From Bacillota bacterium (GTDB lineage Bacteria > Bacillota > UBA4882 > UBA8346), in contig JAFABB010000022.1 of NCBI GenBank assembly GCA_023426245.1, positions 1 through 47,169 on the forward strand: a stretch of 47,169 bases of DNA. Direction: 5' to 3'. The first letter of the stretch is position 1; every line of letters begins with the position of its first letter. Below the pieces are notes generated by a model. The model saw nothing but the letters and a program-made list of their open reading frames with translations. It was not told the DNA's origin and ran no database searches. Below are positions 24,105 through 33,851 of this stretch, piece after piece. The translations under genes were made by a program, and so were the position numbers.

Positions 24105-25432
24105 CTTACTTTACCTCGTAAAAGCTCATCCATCAGTTCAATTGTATGCTTAATGGCGCCCCGGTTGGCGAGTACGGCCTTTTTTGCCCTAGTTGCCCTT
24201 TGCCCGTACAATTCTCGATCCTCAACAAGTTTTAAGATGATCGATGTCAACTCCGCCGCACTCTGGACTGTAAAACCAGCGTCAACCTCTTCTAAAAGAC
24301 GTTTACTTTCCAGGAAATTATCCATAAAAGGTCCATAAATAACCGGTTTTTCCTGTACAGCTGCCTCAAGGACGTTATGCCCGGCGGTACCTTTCATCTT
24401 GACCAAACTACCACCTACCAAAACCACATCAGACACGGCATAAGCAAGGCCAAGTTCTCCAAAAGTATCCAATAATAAAATCCTGCAATCTTGATGTCCC
24501 TGGTTTGTATTGGAAGTAACAACTTTTCCGGAGGATCTCCGGACATAGGACAATCCTTCCTTCTCCAATAAAGCCGCCACTTCATCGGCACGATTGGGAT
24601 GACGCGGGGCTATAATTAAATAAGCCGGTTCTTTTTGAAGTAACGAAAGATAGGCCTCGACAACCATGGCTTCTTCGCCAGGATGAGTGCTGGCTGCGGT
24701 GAACAACAAATCTTCTTTATTGAAATGATATTGCCGGCGGAAAGCATCCAACTGTTCCCCGCTGAATATCGGGTATTCCTGATCAAATTTGGCATTGCCC
24801 GTTACCACGATGCGCTCCAGCGGAGCTCCAAGTTCACCGATGCGGTTGGCGTCATTGACGGATTGCATGGCAAAAAGGTCGAATTGTTCAAAAACTATTT
24901 TCATAAACCCTTTCACCTTCGAATAATTTTGATAGGATCGATTACCGATTCGTCCATTAACGGTAGCGATTTTACTTCCAGCCTTCTTACAGTAAAAAAC
25001 GGCATTAGGCCAAATCTCACTTTCCACCATTACAAATAAAACCGGTCGCAAATTCATGATAAAACGCTTCATTAAAAACGGAATTTCCAAAGGGAAATAA
25101 GTAACCAGCGCCAGATCGCCTATTTTTTCCTTAGCGATTTGCTGGCCTGTAGGAGTCGTAGTGGTCAGGACGATTTGATAATCGGGACGCAATTTTTTGA
25201 TTTCTTTAATCATACTTTCGGCAATAAAAGTCTCTCCGACTGAAACCGCCTGAATCCAGACAACTTCTTTATCTTTCAGCTGCGCTTTTTGTTGCCTTGA
25301 AAGTCCCAGAAAATAGGGTAACACCGGTCTTCGAAGCGCCAGATTCCGAATAACAAAAAAGGGCACCGCCAGCAAAAGAATTGGACAAGCGATGATATTG
25401 TAGATCAAGTATACTATTTTCCGCTTTGCCAC
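24101..25432 (-). CDS. waaA: Kdo transferase
   Basis: This glycosyltransferase adds Kdo to lipid IVA at the inner membrane. The N-terminus has one membrane anchor (about 8-28). WIQAVSVGETFIAESMIKEI near 60 and VMVESEIWPNAVF near 135 are family blocks. LVGGSLVKMKGTAGHNVLEA near 345 binds the sugar nucleotide. The start is GTG, overlapping the acyltransferase gene by 19 bases. The enzyme may add one or more Kdo units; that cannot be read from sequence. Confidence 0.95.
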   Translation of the reverse strand: MAKRKIVYLIYNIIACPILLLAVPFFVIRNLALRRPVLPYFLGLSRQQKAQLKDKEVVWIQAVSVGETFIAESMIKEIKKLRPDYQIVLTTTTPTGQQIAKEKIGDLALVTYFPLEIPFLMKRFIMNLRPVLFVMVESEIWPNAVFYCKKAGSKIATVNGRIGNRSYQNYSKVKGFMKIVFEQFDLFAMQSVNDANRIGELGAPLERIVVTGNAKFDQEYPIFSGEQLDAFRRQYHFNKEDLLFTAASTHPGEEAMVVEAYLSLLQKEPAYLIIAPRHPNRADEVAALLEKEGLSYVRRSSGKVVTSNTNQGHQDCRILLLDTFGELGLAYAVSDVVLVGGSLVKMKGTAGHNVLEAAVQEKPVIYGPFMDNFLESKRLLEEVDAGFTVQSAAELTSIILKLVEDRELYGQRATRAKKAVLANRGAIKHTIELMDELLRGKVR

Positions 25433-26100
25433 TGTTTTAGTACCTCTTCCGCTTTTCTGTTGGTTTCATGCAAGGCATCCTGTAAACGTTTTTTCTCAAT
25501 CTCCATATTTTCATCGGTCAATTTGGCCATTACTTTAAGGGGTGTATCAATGTAAGCCACGCATCTTGCAAATGGCTTGGGAACCACAAATTTGTCCCAG
25601 CTTTTTTCGGACACCCATTTGCGGTCATAAACTAAAGCCATCGGAATCAAAACGGCTCCTGTTTTTTGTGCCAAATAAATGCTCCCCGGCTCAATATGAT
25701 ATATAGGACCCTGAGCATCCGGGGTGATTACGGTTCCGGCTCCCTGGCGCAAAACTTTCATTAATTCGATGAGACTATGAAATCCTCCTCTTGTTGTGGA
25801 GCCTCTGATAATTTTCCAACCCATTTTTCGCATGATCGAACTGGAGATTTCCCCATCCCGGGATAAACTGGAAAGAATATAATATCCGCAGCCTCTAAAA
25901 AAGTAAAAACCCATGAGTTGTTGACCATGCCAGGCATTGATAATAAAACCTTCTTTTCCATGAAAACGTTGAAGATGTTCGCGGCCGATCACCCGGAAAC
26001 GGATTGAACGACCAAGTAACCAAACCAAAACAGTTGCAATATTGATTTGGAGACGAAATAAAAGACCGCTTTTTCGTTTTTTCTTTCTTTTTGAACCCAT
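25414..26100 (-). CDS. Lysophospholipid acyltransferase-like protein (DUF374)
   Basis: This 228-residue membrane-associated protein belongs to the DUF374 group of acyltransferase-like proteins found beside lipid A genes. A basic N-terminus precedes a hydrophobic segment (about 16-34). NAWHGQQLMGFYFF near 58 corresponds to the acyltransferase H-box region, with the usual HX4D replaced by a HG-type motif. VITPDAQGPIYHIEPGSIYLA near 140 is the second conserved block. It probably acylates a lipid A intermediate. It heads the Kdo/lipid A operon, has AGGAG before its ATG and ends in TAG. Confidence 0.8.
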   Translation of the reverse strand: MGSKRKKKRKSGLLFRLQINIATVLVWLLGRSIRFRVIGREHLQRFHGKEGFIINAWHGQQLMGFYFFRGCGYYILSSLSRDGEISSSIMRKMGWKIIRGSTTRGGFHSLIELMKVLRQGAGTVITPDAQGPIYHIEPGSIYLAQKTGAVLIPMALVYDRKWVSEKSWDKFVVPKPFARCVAYIDTPLKVMAKLTDENMEIEKKRLQDALHETNRKAEEVLKQWQSGK

Positions 26101-26598
26101 CCTAACTCTCCTGTTGGCTTTTATGGGTAAAACAGATACCGATGAAAAAAATAATCTAGCCTTGATCCAAGTCTAGATCCCAACACCGATTTATAACCGT
26201 AATCTCCGAATTGATTGATAAAGAAGCCAATTACCGATACTTCCTCACAAATACAATATTTATAAACATTTTGTCAACTTTAGTATTTATTTTACCATAT
26301 TCATTTTACATTGTTAAGCCCGATTATCCAAATAAGCCTTGGAAATGTGTAGCACTCCCTATATTTCTATCCCACTGAAGAAATACCTTTCATTCATAAA
26401 ATGAAAAGATTTGTAAACCCCTTACCAATAGTTTTTCATTTTGATGGCGTTATCTTGAAACTTTACCGCTAATCCAGCGTTTATCATGATAATTAACTCT
26501 TGGTTTAATCAAATTTAACTTTGCTTGGTATACTTTTTCTTCTATAATTATTTATGATAATCCAATAAGTGGCTTACAATAAGAAAGAGGGATTTTAT
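26101..26598. other. Divergent control region of the lipid A operon
   Basis: Nearly 500 bases of AT-rich DNA separate the leftward lipid A operon from the rightward zinc-ribbon gene. On the minus strand a perfect -35 TTGACA lies at 26277-26272 with only a weak -10 (TATTTG) 18 bases on. On the plus strand TATAAT lies at 26543-26548, with TTGCTT 16 bases before it. No ORF or structured RNA was seen. Confidence 0.4.
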
Positions 26599-26955
26599 AT
26601 GTCTTGTATTCATTGCGGCGCCGAAACAAAGTCCGGAGAGAATATTTGTAACAATTGCAAGCACCAGCCGGAAGTCACGGTATTATCCTCCGACGAACGC
26701 GAAAATTTTCAAGGATTAACGATTGAACAGGATCAAAACAGTAAAGACTATTACCACTCCGATACCAATGAATCCAATCCTCATCCTCGCGTATTTGTGA
26801 GACAATTTAGTTTTGGCTCGGGCAAAGGAAGTCTTTTACTAAAGCTTTTATTGGGTGCCGGTTTTCTCATTGTCGTCATTCTGGCTTTACCGGTAGCCTT
26901 AATTTTTTTGGCGTTTTTCATCATCAATTGGTTATTCCTTCGTTCTTCACGATAA
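26599..26955 (+). CDS. Zinc-ribbon membrane protein
   Basis: This 118-residue protein has a short N-terminal zinc ribbon (CIHCGAETKSGENICNNC, residues 3-20), a polar acidic middle and one long or two short C-terminal membrane helices (about 85-115). The start is ATG 26599 with AGAGGG upstream; an earlier GTG frame start has none. Its role is unknown. Position between the lipid A operon and a GT39 transferase suggests an envelope link, but only weakly. Confidence 0.7.
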   Translation: MSCIHCGAETKSGENICNNCKHQPEVTVLSSDERENFQGLTIEQDQNSKDYYHSDTNESNPHPRVFVRQFSFGSGKGSLLLKLLLGAGFLIVVILALPVALIFLAFFIINWLFLRSSR

Positions 26956-27103
26956 ATGAATCCCAAAAAACGGACCGAAATCTTAATTCGTATTTTCATC
27001 TCTTAGTTTGCGAAGTCGTTTTGGGGTTTAAACCCACGGCTAGATCCTTCACCTAAGCCGATGGATGAATCCTTTCTTGAAACAATTGGTTTGGAGGTTA
27101 CCG

Positions 27104-28744
27104 ATGATTTCTTTAATGGAAAAATTACCGACCAAAAAAATCATTTTCATGATTGTCTTGTTATTTATCCCCTTATTCCTTTTTTATCTGGGAACACCGA
27201 GTTTGTGGGATGAGGATGAAAGCGTCTATACGGAAATTTCCCGGCAGATGATTTTACGCCACGATCCGGTAGGTACTTATTTTAACTATGCCCCCCGCTA
27301 TGACAAGCCCCCTCTTAACTTTTGGATTACCGTGGCTTTCTATAAAGGATTCGGCATGAATGAATTCACCTCCCGGATCACTTCTACCATATTTGCTTTT
27401 CTATGCCTGATATTAGCCTATTTATTCGGTAAAAAGCTATTTAATAAAAAAACCGGTATCATTGCAGCTTTAATGCTGGGTACCGGTTTCCTGTTTTTTA
27501 TTGAATCGCAGATGGCCCTGATTGATACGACTTTGACTTTTCTTATCGGACTGACGCTCTATTTTTTCTATCAAAGCATGGTTGAAAACAAACCCCTTTT
27601 TTTGGTGTTGATGGGTATTCCTCTCGGCCTCAGTATTCTGGCCAAAGGACCGGTGGCCTTAGTGATTACGGGCGCCACCGGTCTTGCTTTTTGGTTCTTT
27701 CTAACCCTTCAAAAAAAGACTTCCGGACGTTCTCTGTGGAATTGGTATTTGCTCGGCGGTTTCGCCCTCGCCGCAGTTATTTGCTTGCCGTGGTACTTAT
27801 CCATGGGATTTCGCTATGGAATGGACTTTATCCAGAGCCATTTCGGTTATCATATGTTCAAACGCTTCACCCAGCCCATTGAGAAACATGGGGGCGGGTG
27901 GTACTACAATTTCTATTACATCGTTTTATTATTTATCGGCTTTATGCCTTGGAGCGCCTTTATTCCCGGTTCTTTAAAGCTTGCCGTGAAGCGTTGGTCG
28001 GACACAGCTATTTTTTTCATCTTATCCTGGGCCGTGATTACTTTCGCCTTCTTTACCATTGCCCAAACCAAACTACCCGGCTATACCCTCCCTTTGTTTC
28101 TGCCGGTGGCCCTGTTGATGGCCCATTGGTGGGAACGGCTTTTATCACGCTCCGGGCTTCACGCCAATCCTTGGTGGGGAATCATCATTGAACTGTTGAT
28201 CGTTTTAGGTGTGGTTACCCTGATTGCCATCCATCGCAGCGCCCTGCCCCTGGGGTATCAGAACACAATCTGGGTGCTGTTCCTGTTGCCGTTGAGTTTA
28301 ATCATTGGAGCCTTTTTAATCTGGTTCTGGCGAAAAACCAATAACGGCTATGAACCCTTTTTTAACGTCACATTTTTTGGATATTACCTTTTATGGGCTT
28401 TATTCATTCTTTTACTGGTCCCAATCGTTGAAAACGGCAAACCTGTGAAATATCTGGCGGCCGAACTAAGGCCCTACCTTACCAGGCAGGATCAAGTGAT
28501 TGACGCCATCGACGGCAGTTTTTCAACTCCCTTTTACACCCGGCACCGAGTCCTTTTTGTCAGACAGGATTCCAAGTTGATGTTCTATTTTCAACCTCAG
28601 AAAGGAGGACGGGGGCGGGTATTTGCATTTGTAAAAGAATCATCTCTCCAATATCTGAAACAACACCATGTTCCCTATTACCAATTCTCCCATTTCGGCT
28701 CGGGATATTTAATTGCCAATCAACCGCTGGAAAAAGGGCAATAA
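27104..28744 (+). CDS. GT39/ArnT-like membrane glycosyltransferase
   Basis: This 546-residue integral membrane enzyme is likely to transfer a sugar from a polyprenyl phosphate to a lipid or protein on the outer face of the inner membrane. About twelve hydrophobic helices are visible. The first loop has WDEDESVYTEISRQM with the acidic DE pair needed by the PMT/ArnT fold, then YDKPPLNFWI. Start ATG 27104 follows TTGGAGGT by five bases; the frame opens 13 codons earlier without a site. Near the lipid A genes, modification of lipid A (as by ArnT) is a reasonable guess, not proof. Confidence 0.85.
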   Translation: MISLMEKLPTKKIIFMIVLLFIPLFLFYLGTPSLWDEDESVYTEISRQMILRHDPVGTYFNYAPRYDKPPLNFWITVAFYKGFGMNEFTSRITSTIFAFLCLILAYLFGKKLFNKKTGIIAALMLGTGFLFFIESQMALIDTTLTFLIGLTLYFFYQSMVENKPLFLVLMGIPLGLSILAKGPVALVITGATGLAFWFFLTLQKKTSGRSLWNWYLLGGFALAAVICLPWYLSMGFRYGMDFIQSHFGYHMFKRFTQPIEKHGGGWYYNFYYIVLLFIGFMPWSAFIPGSLKLAVKRWSDTAIFFILSWAVITFAFFTIAQTKLPGYTLPLFLPVALLMAHWWERLLSRSGLHANPWWGIIIELLIVLGVVTLIAIHRSALPLGYQNTIWVLFLLPLSLIIGAFLIWFWRKTNNGYEPFFNVTFFGYYLLWALFILLLVPIVENGKPVKYLAAELRPYLTRQDQVIDAIDGSFSTPFYTRHRVLFVRQDSKLMFYFQPQKGGRGRVFAFVKESSLQYLKQHHVPYYQFSHFGSGYLIANQPLEKGQ

Positions 28745-28759
28745 ATGGTATTTCAACCT

Positions 28760-29218
28760 TTACCTTTCCCCTGGGAACCCCTGCTCCCGAGCCAGACGGA
28801 TCAAATCCAAGCGTTGACTCTCGGTAAGAACTATCTGGGGTGAATTGAGATCCGTCGTATCCCGGTTTTCTACGATAAGGACCATGGCATCTTTACTTAA
28901 TGTATGGGTATGCCAGGTATCCTTTTTTATATTATAGATTGAAAAGGGTTCCATTTTTTGGGCCTTGATTTGAGTGATTTCTTTTTTACCTTCATCTTCG
29001 CCTTCAACTTCACCCTCGCCAATGTACAAGAGGCATTGCCCTCTCAATAAAACAAAAACCTCATCGCTTTCCCGGTGTTTCTGCATCTTGGAGATGTTGC
29101 GGGGCAGCAATTCATCAATCGAATTTAAAACCGCCACCCGCCAGGATTCATAATCGATGACCGGGCGATATCCTTCCCCGGTATATTGAAGAATTTCCAA
29201 TAAATGATGATCAATCAT
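28760..29218 (-). CDS. Cupin-fold protein beside the GH94 phosphorylase
   Basis: This 152-residue protein has a cupin-like barrel: KHRESDEVFVLLRGQCLLYI near 48 is cupin motif 1 with His and Glu, and DTWHTHTLSKDAMVLIVEN near 100 is motif 2. A metal site is likely. It lies 9 bases after the phosphorylase and is the last gene of the CUT1 operon. It may bind or isomerise a sugar such as the sugar phosphate released by phosphorolysis, but no enzymatic class is proven. Confidence 0.65.
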   Translation of the reverse strand: MIDHHLLEILQYTGEGYRPVIDYESWRVAVLNSIDELLPRNISKMQKHRESDEVFVLLRGQCLLYIGEGEVEGEDEGKKEITQIKAQKMEPFSIYNIKKDTWHTHTLSKDAMVLIVENRDTTDLNSPQIVLTESQRLDLIRLAREQGFPGER

Positions 29219-29227
29219 TCGTTTCCC

Positions 29228-31975
29228 TCACTGTGATATTTTCGGTCCCAATTCCACTTGGATACGATGGAAGTCGGCGTTTTGTCTTTTTATGAAATCT
29301 CCATCGAGCAGATAAGCTGTTTCTTCTTTCTCTGTCGGGAGTGATGGAACTTCCATTCCGTCCAACAAGACTTTGGTAATTTGATATTCGCCAAACTGCC
29401 AATGCTTCGGATTATGATACTCAATCTCCAGTCGTTTCGCTTGAAAACAGGTGACCACTTTACAAATGCCCGAACTGTCAAACTGTTCCGGCAACAGCTT
29501 AGGCTGAAGTTTCAAGTTTCCCCATTCTCCCTTGACCCCATATACTTCACAAAGCATTGTCAATAAAAACCAACTGGCGGAACCGGTCAAATAATGATAC
29601 ATCCCTCTGCCCCTGCTATTGAAATATTCGGGGAGTCCCGGATAAATCCGGCTTTTTTCAAAATTACGGCTCAAATCGTAAAGAGACTGCAATACCTTAA
29701 ACCCCTCTTTGACAAGGCCTTGCTTATATAAGGCATTGGCATACATGGTCGCCATATGGCTGAAAACAGCGCCATTTTCCTTGTGGCCGAATGCGAAACT
29801 AAAAGCTCTTCCCAAATTGAGCTGGATACCGCCAAAGTCAGTATTCAACCGGTAACCGCCCAAACCGGGATCCCATAAATAATGATCCACGCTTTTGACG
29901 ATTTCACCCATTTGATTCTTCGTGGCAACCCCGCCCATTATCGTAAAGACCTGACCGGTCAGAGTCATCCGGACCCCAGCGGGATGGTCTCCTTCCACTC
30001 TCTGTCCATCATTGTTATAATAGCCGTTAAACCACTGAAATCCCGCCTGATCGCGGATCCATTCCCTTTGCCGGATGTGATTTTTCATCCACTCGGCTTT
30101 CCGTTGCAGATCATCAGCGATTTGGATGAGATCGACGGCTTCCTTTTGGCCCGAGATGACGGAACCGCACTTATCAAAGAAGGTATTCAACAATTGGCGC
30201 TTCGCTGCGGCAAAGTGGTAATCGATGGGTTGATTCAGGGAATCTAGCAGTATTATCATTTCCTGAGCCAGTTCTACTTGTCCGACGCCTAATTTTTCCG
30301 GCAAGATTCTCAGCAGCTTACTAAACCCATCCAAACAATAGCAATATAAGGCACTAAAGGCCACACTTTCCCCTTTTTCGGCCGCCATATCCAAGGCATC
30401 ATTCCAATCGGCGCCTTCCAGCCTTATATGATTGTGCTCACCCACGTTAAAGAATTGAGTGATCAATTCCAATAAAAGATGCTCCAGGATGGTTCCCTGA
30501 TAAATTTCACCGTTTTGGCACCGCAGGTCGTTGCCTTTCTCCGGGTTCCACGATTGATCCAGAGCGGTAGCGCGTCTTAATTGACGGTCCTTAAAATATC
30601 TTTGGGTAAGAAGCAAAAATTCGAAATCACCGCTTTGGTTGAGATACAGCTCTGTGGTGAGAAAAGGCCAAACGCCGTGATCCATCCAGGTGCGGCTGAT
30701 GTTATTGCGATCAGCGATAAATTCGCCGGGCCTGGCACCGATAATCGTGGCATTACTTCCGTCAATGCGGACCCCGGCGAAATTATTCCACAGGATCCCT
30801 TTGACTTCTAAAGGGTCATTCACCAACAGCGCCAGACAATCCTGCCAAAGGTCCCTCCACCCCCGGCCGCCCCTGCCATAATCATGATGGGGGAGAAATG
30901 AACAGCCGCAAATCCTTCGTAATACCGGTTGTAAATTGACCCATTTCAGCCAGTGATTAAAACCACGATCCCCGGTCGTAAAAGCCAGTCCGGCCAGGCG
31001 GTTTTCCCAATCGGTTCGGTTTTGGGCCCATAATTTTTCAAAAATCGCTTCATTACAGAGCTGGGCCAATTCTTCCATGGCCGCCCGGGAATCCTTAATC
31101 CCCAAAGCCACAATGTAAGACTTGCTTTCCGCCGGCCCCAAAGCCACCTCGGGAAACCGCAAAGCGCCGATGGCTTCATAACCATCCAGCCTTTCCCCGG
31201 ATGCAGTTGAGGCTTGGAGCTGATTGACAACCGCTTCCGGCCATTCCAAATTACCGCCTTCACCGATGAAATCTTCCACGATGGGGAAAAAGCCCACCGG
31301 CGGCCTGCCATCGCCATCAGCAGCCAGCACCCCGTAGGCAAGATGGTTCTTCCGGTGGCCCCGTTCATCAAAACAAAATGTAGGTTGAACCACGATACCA
31401 AAAGGTATCGTAAAAATCCGGTGCAACAAAGAAGTTACATGGCGATGATCCCGCAGATTATCGGCGGAACGGCCATAAAGCGGGACTGCTGCCGTGGGAG
31501 AGAGCATCAGGGGCCCTTCCGAAAGATTGGTCAACCTGACTCGCATCAATTCGACGGTGTCAGATCCGGTTGGCACGAAACTGGTGATTTCGGAGGCAAT
31601 TCCCAAAGCGGGATTTTCCCGGTAAATTTTTTGCCATAAAAACCCCCCCTCCATTTTAACCTGATCTCCCTTGGGTCCGCCACTCTCGGCAATTTGACGG
31701 GCTGAATTTCCCGTGGCCGACCAAGCTCCCTTGCCTTGGATATAAACCCAGAAATTACGGGCCGCCCGTGAATTATGCAAGTCCTCCGCAGAAACCGGCG
31801 CTAACAAAAAACTGTTTTGACCCAGCTTGGCATCGCCATGCAATGCCGGCGTCACCGCAGAAATCATTCCGGCTTCATTAACCAGCGGAAAATAAAGGTA
31901 GCTGGTTTGTTCAGGATGGTCTAAAAAAAATTCCGCTTTCTCATTGATAAAATTCCAAACGGATGGTTTTTTCAT
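29228..31975 (-). CDS. GH94 glycoside phosphorylase
   Basis: This 915-residue cytoplasmic enzyme of family GH94 splits a beta-linked disaccharide or oligosaccharide with phosphate, giving glucose 1-phosphate. YLYFPLVNEAGMISAVTPAL near 27 starts the N-terminal beta-sandwich. The (alpha/alpha)6 catalytic domain includes the proton-donor Asp in EGADWNDALDMA near residue 523. Its length is closest to laminaribiose/beta-1,3-oligoglucan phosphorylases rather than cellobiose phosphorylase (about 810), but substrate is inferred. I chose ATG 31975; the 53 codons before it overlap the permease gene. It works with the adjacent CUT1 importer. Confidence 0.88.
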   Translation of the reverse strand: MKKPSVWNFINEKAEFFLDHPEQTSYLYFPLVNEAGMISAVTPALHGDAKLGQNSFLLAPVSAEDLHNSRAARNFWVYIQGKGAWSATGNSARQIAESGGPKGDQVKMEGGFLWQKIYRENPALGIASEITSFVPTGSDTVELMRVRLTNLSEGPLMLSPTAAVPLYGRSADNLRDHRHVTSLLHRIFTIPFGIVVQPTFCFDERGHRKNHLAYGVLAADGDGRPPVGFFPIVEDFIGEGGNLEWPEAVVNQLQASTASGERLDGYEAIGALRFPEVALGPAESKSYIVALGIKDSRAAMEELAQLCNEAIFEKLWAQNRTDWENRLAGLAFTTGDRGFNHWLKWVNLQPVLRRICGCSFLPHHDYGRGGRGWRDLWQDCLALLVNDPLEVKGILWNNFAGVRIDGSNATIIGARPGEFIADRNNISRTWMDHGVWPFLTTELYLNQSGDFEFLLLTQRYFKDRQLRRATALDQSWNPEKGNDLRCQNGEIYQGTILEHLLLELITQFFNVGEHNHIRLEGADWNDALDMAAEKGESVAFSALYCYCLDGFSKLLRILPEKLGVGQVELAQEMIILLDSLNQPIDYHFAAAKRQLLNTFFDKCGSVISGQKEAVDLIQIADDLQRKAEWMKNHIRQREWIRDQAGFQWFNGYYNNDGQRVEGDHPAGVRMTLTGQVFTIMGGVATKNQMGEIVKSVDHYLWDPGLGGYRLNTDFGGIQLNLGRAFSFAFGHKENGAVFSHMATMYANALYKQGLVKEGFKVLQSLYDLSRNFEKSRIYPGLPEYFNSRGRGMYHYLTGSASWFLLTMLCEVYGVKGEWGNLKLQPKLLPEQFDSSGICKVVTCFQAKRLEIEYHNPKHWQFGEYQITKVLLDGMEVPSLPTEKEETAYLLDGDFIKRQNADFHRIQVELGPKISQ

Positions 31976-32019
31976 CTTGGATGGATTTTCATCCCCTTTC
32001 TCCTCTCCTGTTTGACAAC

Positions 32020-32901
32020 TTACCCTTTCAAGGCGCCGGTCGTCAGACTGTTTTGAACCTGCCGGCTCATTAAAGTGTAAATCAGAAGTGTCGGCAGGGT
32101 CCCCACCACCAAACCTGCCCCGATGGGGCCCCAATTGGTGACGAAGCGGCCGACCATCGACATAATCCCTACGGTCAAGGTTTTATATTGCTCGTTATTG
32201 ATAAATACCACCGCAAACATCAGTTCATTCCAGGTTGACAAATAGGTAAAAATTGAAACTGTGGCAATGGCCGGTTTAATCAACGGTAAAATAATGCTGG
32301 CAAAGGCCCGGTAAATGGTGCATCCATCCAGACAGGCCGATTCTTCCAACTCCCGCGGAATGGTTTCCAGAAAACCGGCAAAAACAAAGATCGCCATCGG
32401 TAAAGCAAAAGCCACATAAGGAATAATCAGGGCCAGGTAACTGTTGAGCAGATGGAGATCCCGCAAGATCAGAAATAACGGCAAAAGGGCCGAATGGATC
32501 GGGATCATCAAACCCAGTAGAAATGTCACCAATACCACCTTGCTTAGCTTCCAACGCATCCGGGTAATGGCGTAAGCGGCCATAGCCGCCAGGATTCCCG
32601 ATATAACAATGGTAACCAGGGTAACGATGACACTATTGAAAAAATACAATCCCACATTACCCTGAGTGATGGCTTGGGTGTAATTGCCCCACAACCAGAA
32701 GCGGGGCAACCCTAAAATATTGGCGCCGAAGATTTCATCGTTATTTTTTAATGAAAAGAACACCAACCATATGAGAGGATAAATTTGAATCACCGTAAAG
32801 AGTCCTAAAATTAAACTCAACAGGAAGCCGCTTCTTTCCTTCGTCTCTCCCTGCGAGGCCTTTTTCGGATTGAATATTTTTCTTTCAACCGCCATCTTCA
32901 T
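32020..32901 (-). CDS. CUT1 ABC transporter permease, MalG type
   Basis: This 293-residue membrane protein is the second permease of an oligosaccharide importer. Six membrane helices are visible, and the EAA-type cytoplasmic loop near residue 190 reads LEESACLDGCTIYRAFASII, which contacts the ATPase. No ATPase gene is present in the operon, so a shared MsmK-like ATPase elsewhere must power it. ATG 32895, six bases inside, is an alternative start. The gene follows the first permease by 13 bases. Confidence 0.93.
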   Translation of the reverse strand: MKMAVERKIFNPKKASQGETKERSGFLLSLILGLFTVIQIYPLIWLVFFSLKNNDEIFGANILGLPRFWLWGNYTQAITQGNVGLYFFNSVIVTLVTIVISGILAAMAAYAITRMRWKLSKVVLVTFLLGLMIPIHSALLPLFLILRDLHLLNSYLALIIPYVAFALPMAIFVFAGFLETIPRELEESACLDGCTIYRAFASIILPLIKPAIATVSIFTYLSTWNELMFAVVFINNEQYKTLTVGIMSMVGRFVTNWGPIGAGLVVGTLPTLLIYTLMSRQVQNSLTTGALKG

Positions 32902-32914
32902 GTACCTTCGCTTC

Positions 32915-33805
32915 CTAATATTCTACTTGTTCCGCTTTGAAAAACTTTTGAATTACAATGGTTAACACCAAGCAAGCGGCGATAATCAATACCGATACGG
33001 CGCTGCCATAGCCATACATATATTTGCGGAAGATGGAATTAAACATCAAAGTACTGGGCATTTCCGTGGCATGGACGGGCCCGCCGTTGGTTAAAATGTA
33101 AATTAAATCGAAGGATTTCAAGGAACCGATGATGGCAAAGGTAACACACACTTTGATCATCGGCATGATCAGGGGAATGGTTACCCGAAAGGCTGACGAT
33201 AGGGAAGAAGCTCCGTCAATTTTGGCGGCTTCGTATATTTCCTTGGGAACCGATTTAGCGGCTGCATAAAGTAATAACATATGATAACCGATATATTGCC
33301 ACAGAGATGCCACAAACACTGACCCCAGAGCGGTATCCATACTTCCCAGCCATTGCCGGGTCATCTCCTTCAAGCCCACCGCCGCTAAAAAAGTATTCAA
33401 CAAACCGTAATTCGGATGATAAATTTTCAGCCATAACTGGCCGATGGCCACCGTGGAGATAATCACCGGAAAAAAATACACGGTGCGGTAAAAATTCTCC
33501 CCTTTAATGCCCCGGGCCAACACCAATGCGAAAAACAAGGATAGCGGCAATTGCACAAAAACCGAGAGACCGGCTAAAAGAAAAGAATTGACCACGGACT
33601 TTGGGAACCCGTCGTTGTTTACATTTTGAAACAAATCCCAATAATTTTGCAATCCGATATAGATGCCCTTGCCGATCCCGTCCCATTTCAATACGCTGTA
33701 ATACGCCGAGATGAAGATCGGCAATAATACGATGGCGGCGAATATTATAAAAGCCGGCAAAACAAAGATACAGATAGCCTTTTTGTCTCCCAAAACTTTA
33801 TCCAA
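32915..33805 (-). CDS. CUT1 ABC transporter permease, MalF type
   Basis: This 296-residue membrane protein is the first permease of the CUT1 importer. It has six hydrophobic helices and an EAA loop, EIYEAAKIDGASSLSSAFRV, near residue 190. The start is TTG with AGGAG eight bases upstream. The gene ends with TAG, so TAG is a working stop codon in this genome. It is separated from its binding-protein gene by 382 bases of hairpin-rich DNA. Confidence 0.93.
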   Translation of the reverse strand: MDKVLGDKKAICIFVLPAFIIFAAIVLLPIFISAYYSVLKWDGIGKGIYIGLQNYWDLFQNVNNDGFPKSVVNSFLLAGLSVFVQLPLSLFFALVLARGIKGENFYRTVYFFPVIISTVAIGQLWLKIYHPNYGLLNTFLAAVGLKEMTRQWLGSMDTALGSVFVASLWQYIGYHMLLLYAAAKSVPKEIYEAAKIDGASSLSSAFRVTIPLIMPMIKVCVTFAIIGSLKSFDLIYILTNGGPVHATEMPSTLMFNSIFRKYMYGYGSAVSVLIIAACLVLTIVIQKFFKAEQVEY

Positions 33806-33825
33806 GAAATCATCTCCTATAAGTA

Positions 33826-33851
33826 GTGGTTAAGGAAGTCTCCTTAACCAC
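33826..33851 (-). promoter_or_regulatory. Strong hairpin in the permease leader
   Basis: GTGGTTAAGGA and TCCTTAACCAC form a perfect 11-bp stem with a four-base loop, 21 bases before the permease start. It has no T-run. It could block ribosome access or stabilise the upstream binding-protein message. Confidence 0.65.

Noticed and set aside
31976..32134. N-terminal extension of the GH94 enzyme
   Set aside because: It overlaps the permease gene and shows no family similarity; the protein starts naturally at 31975.
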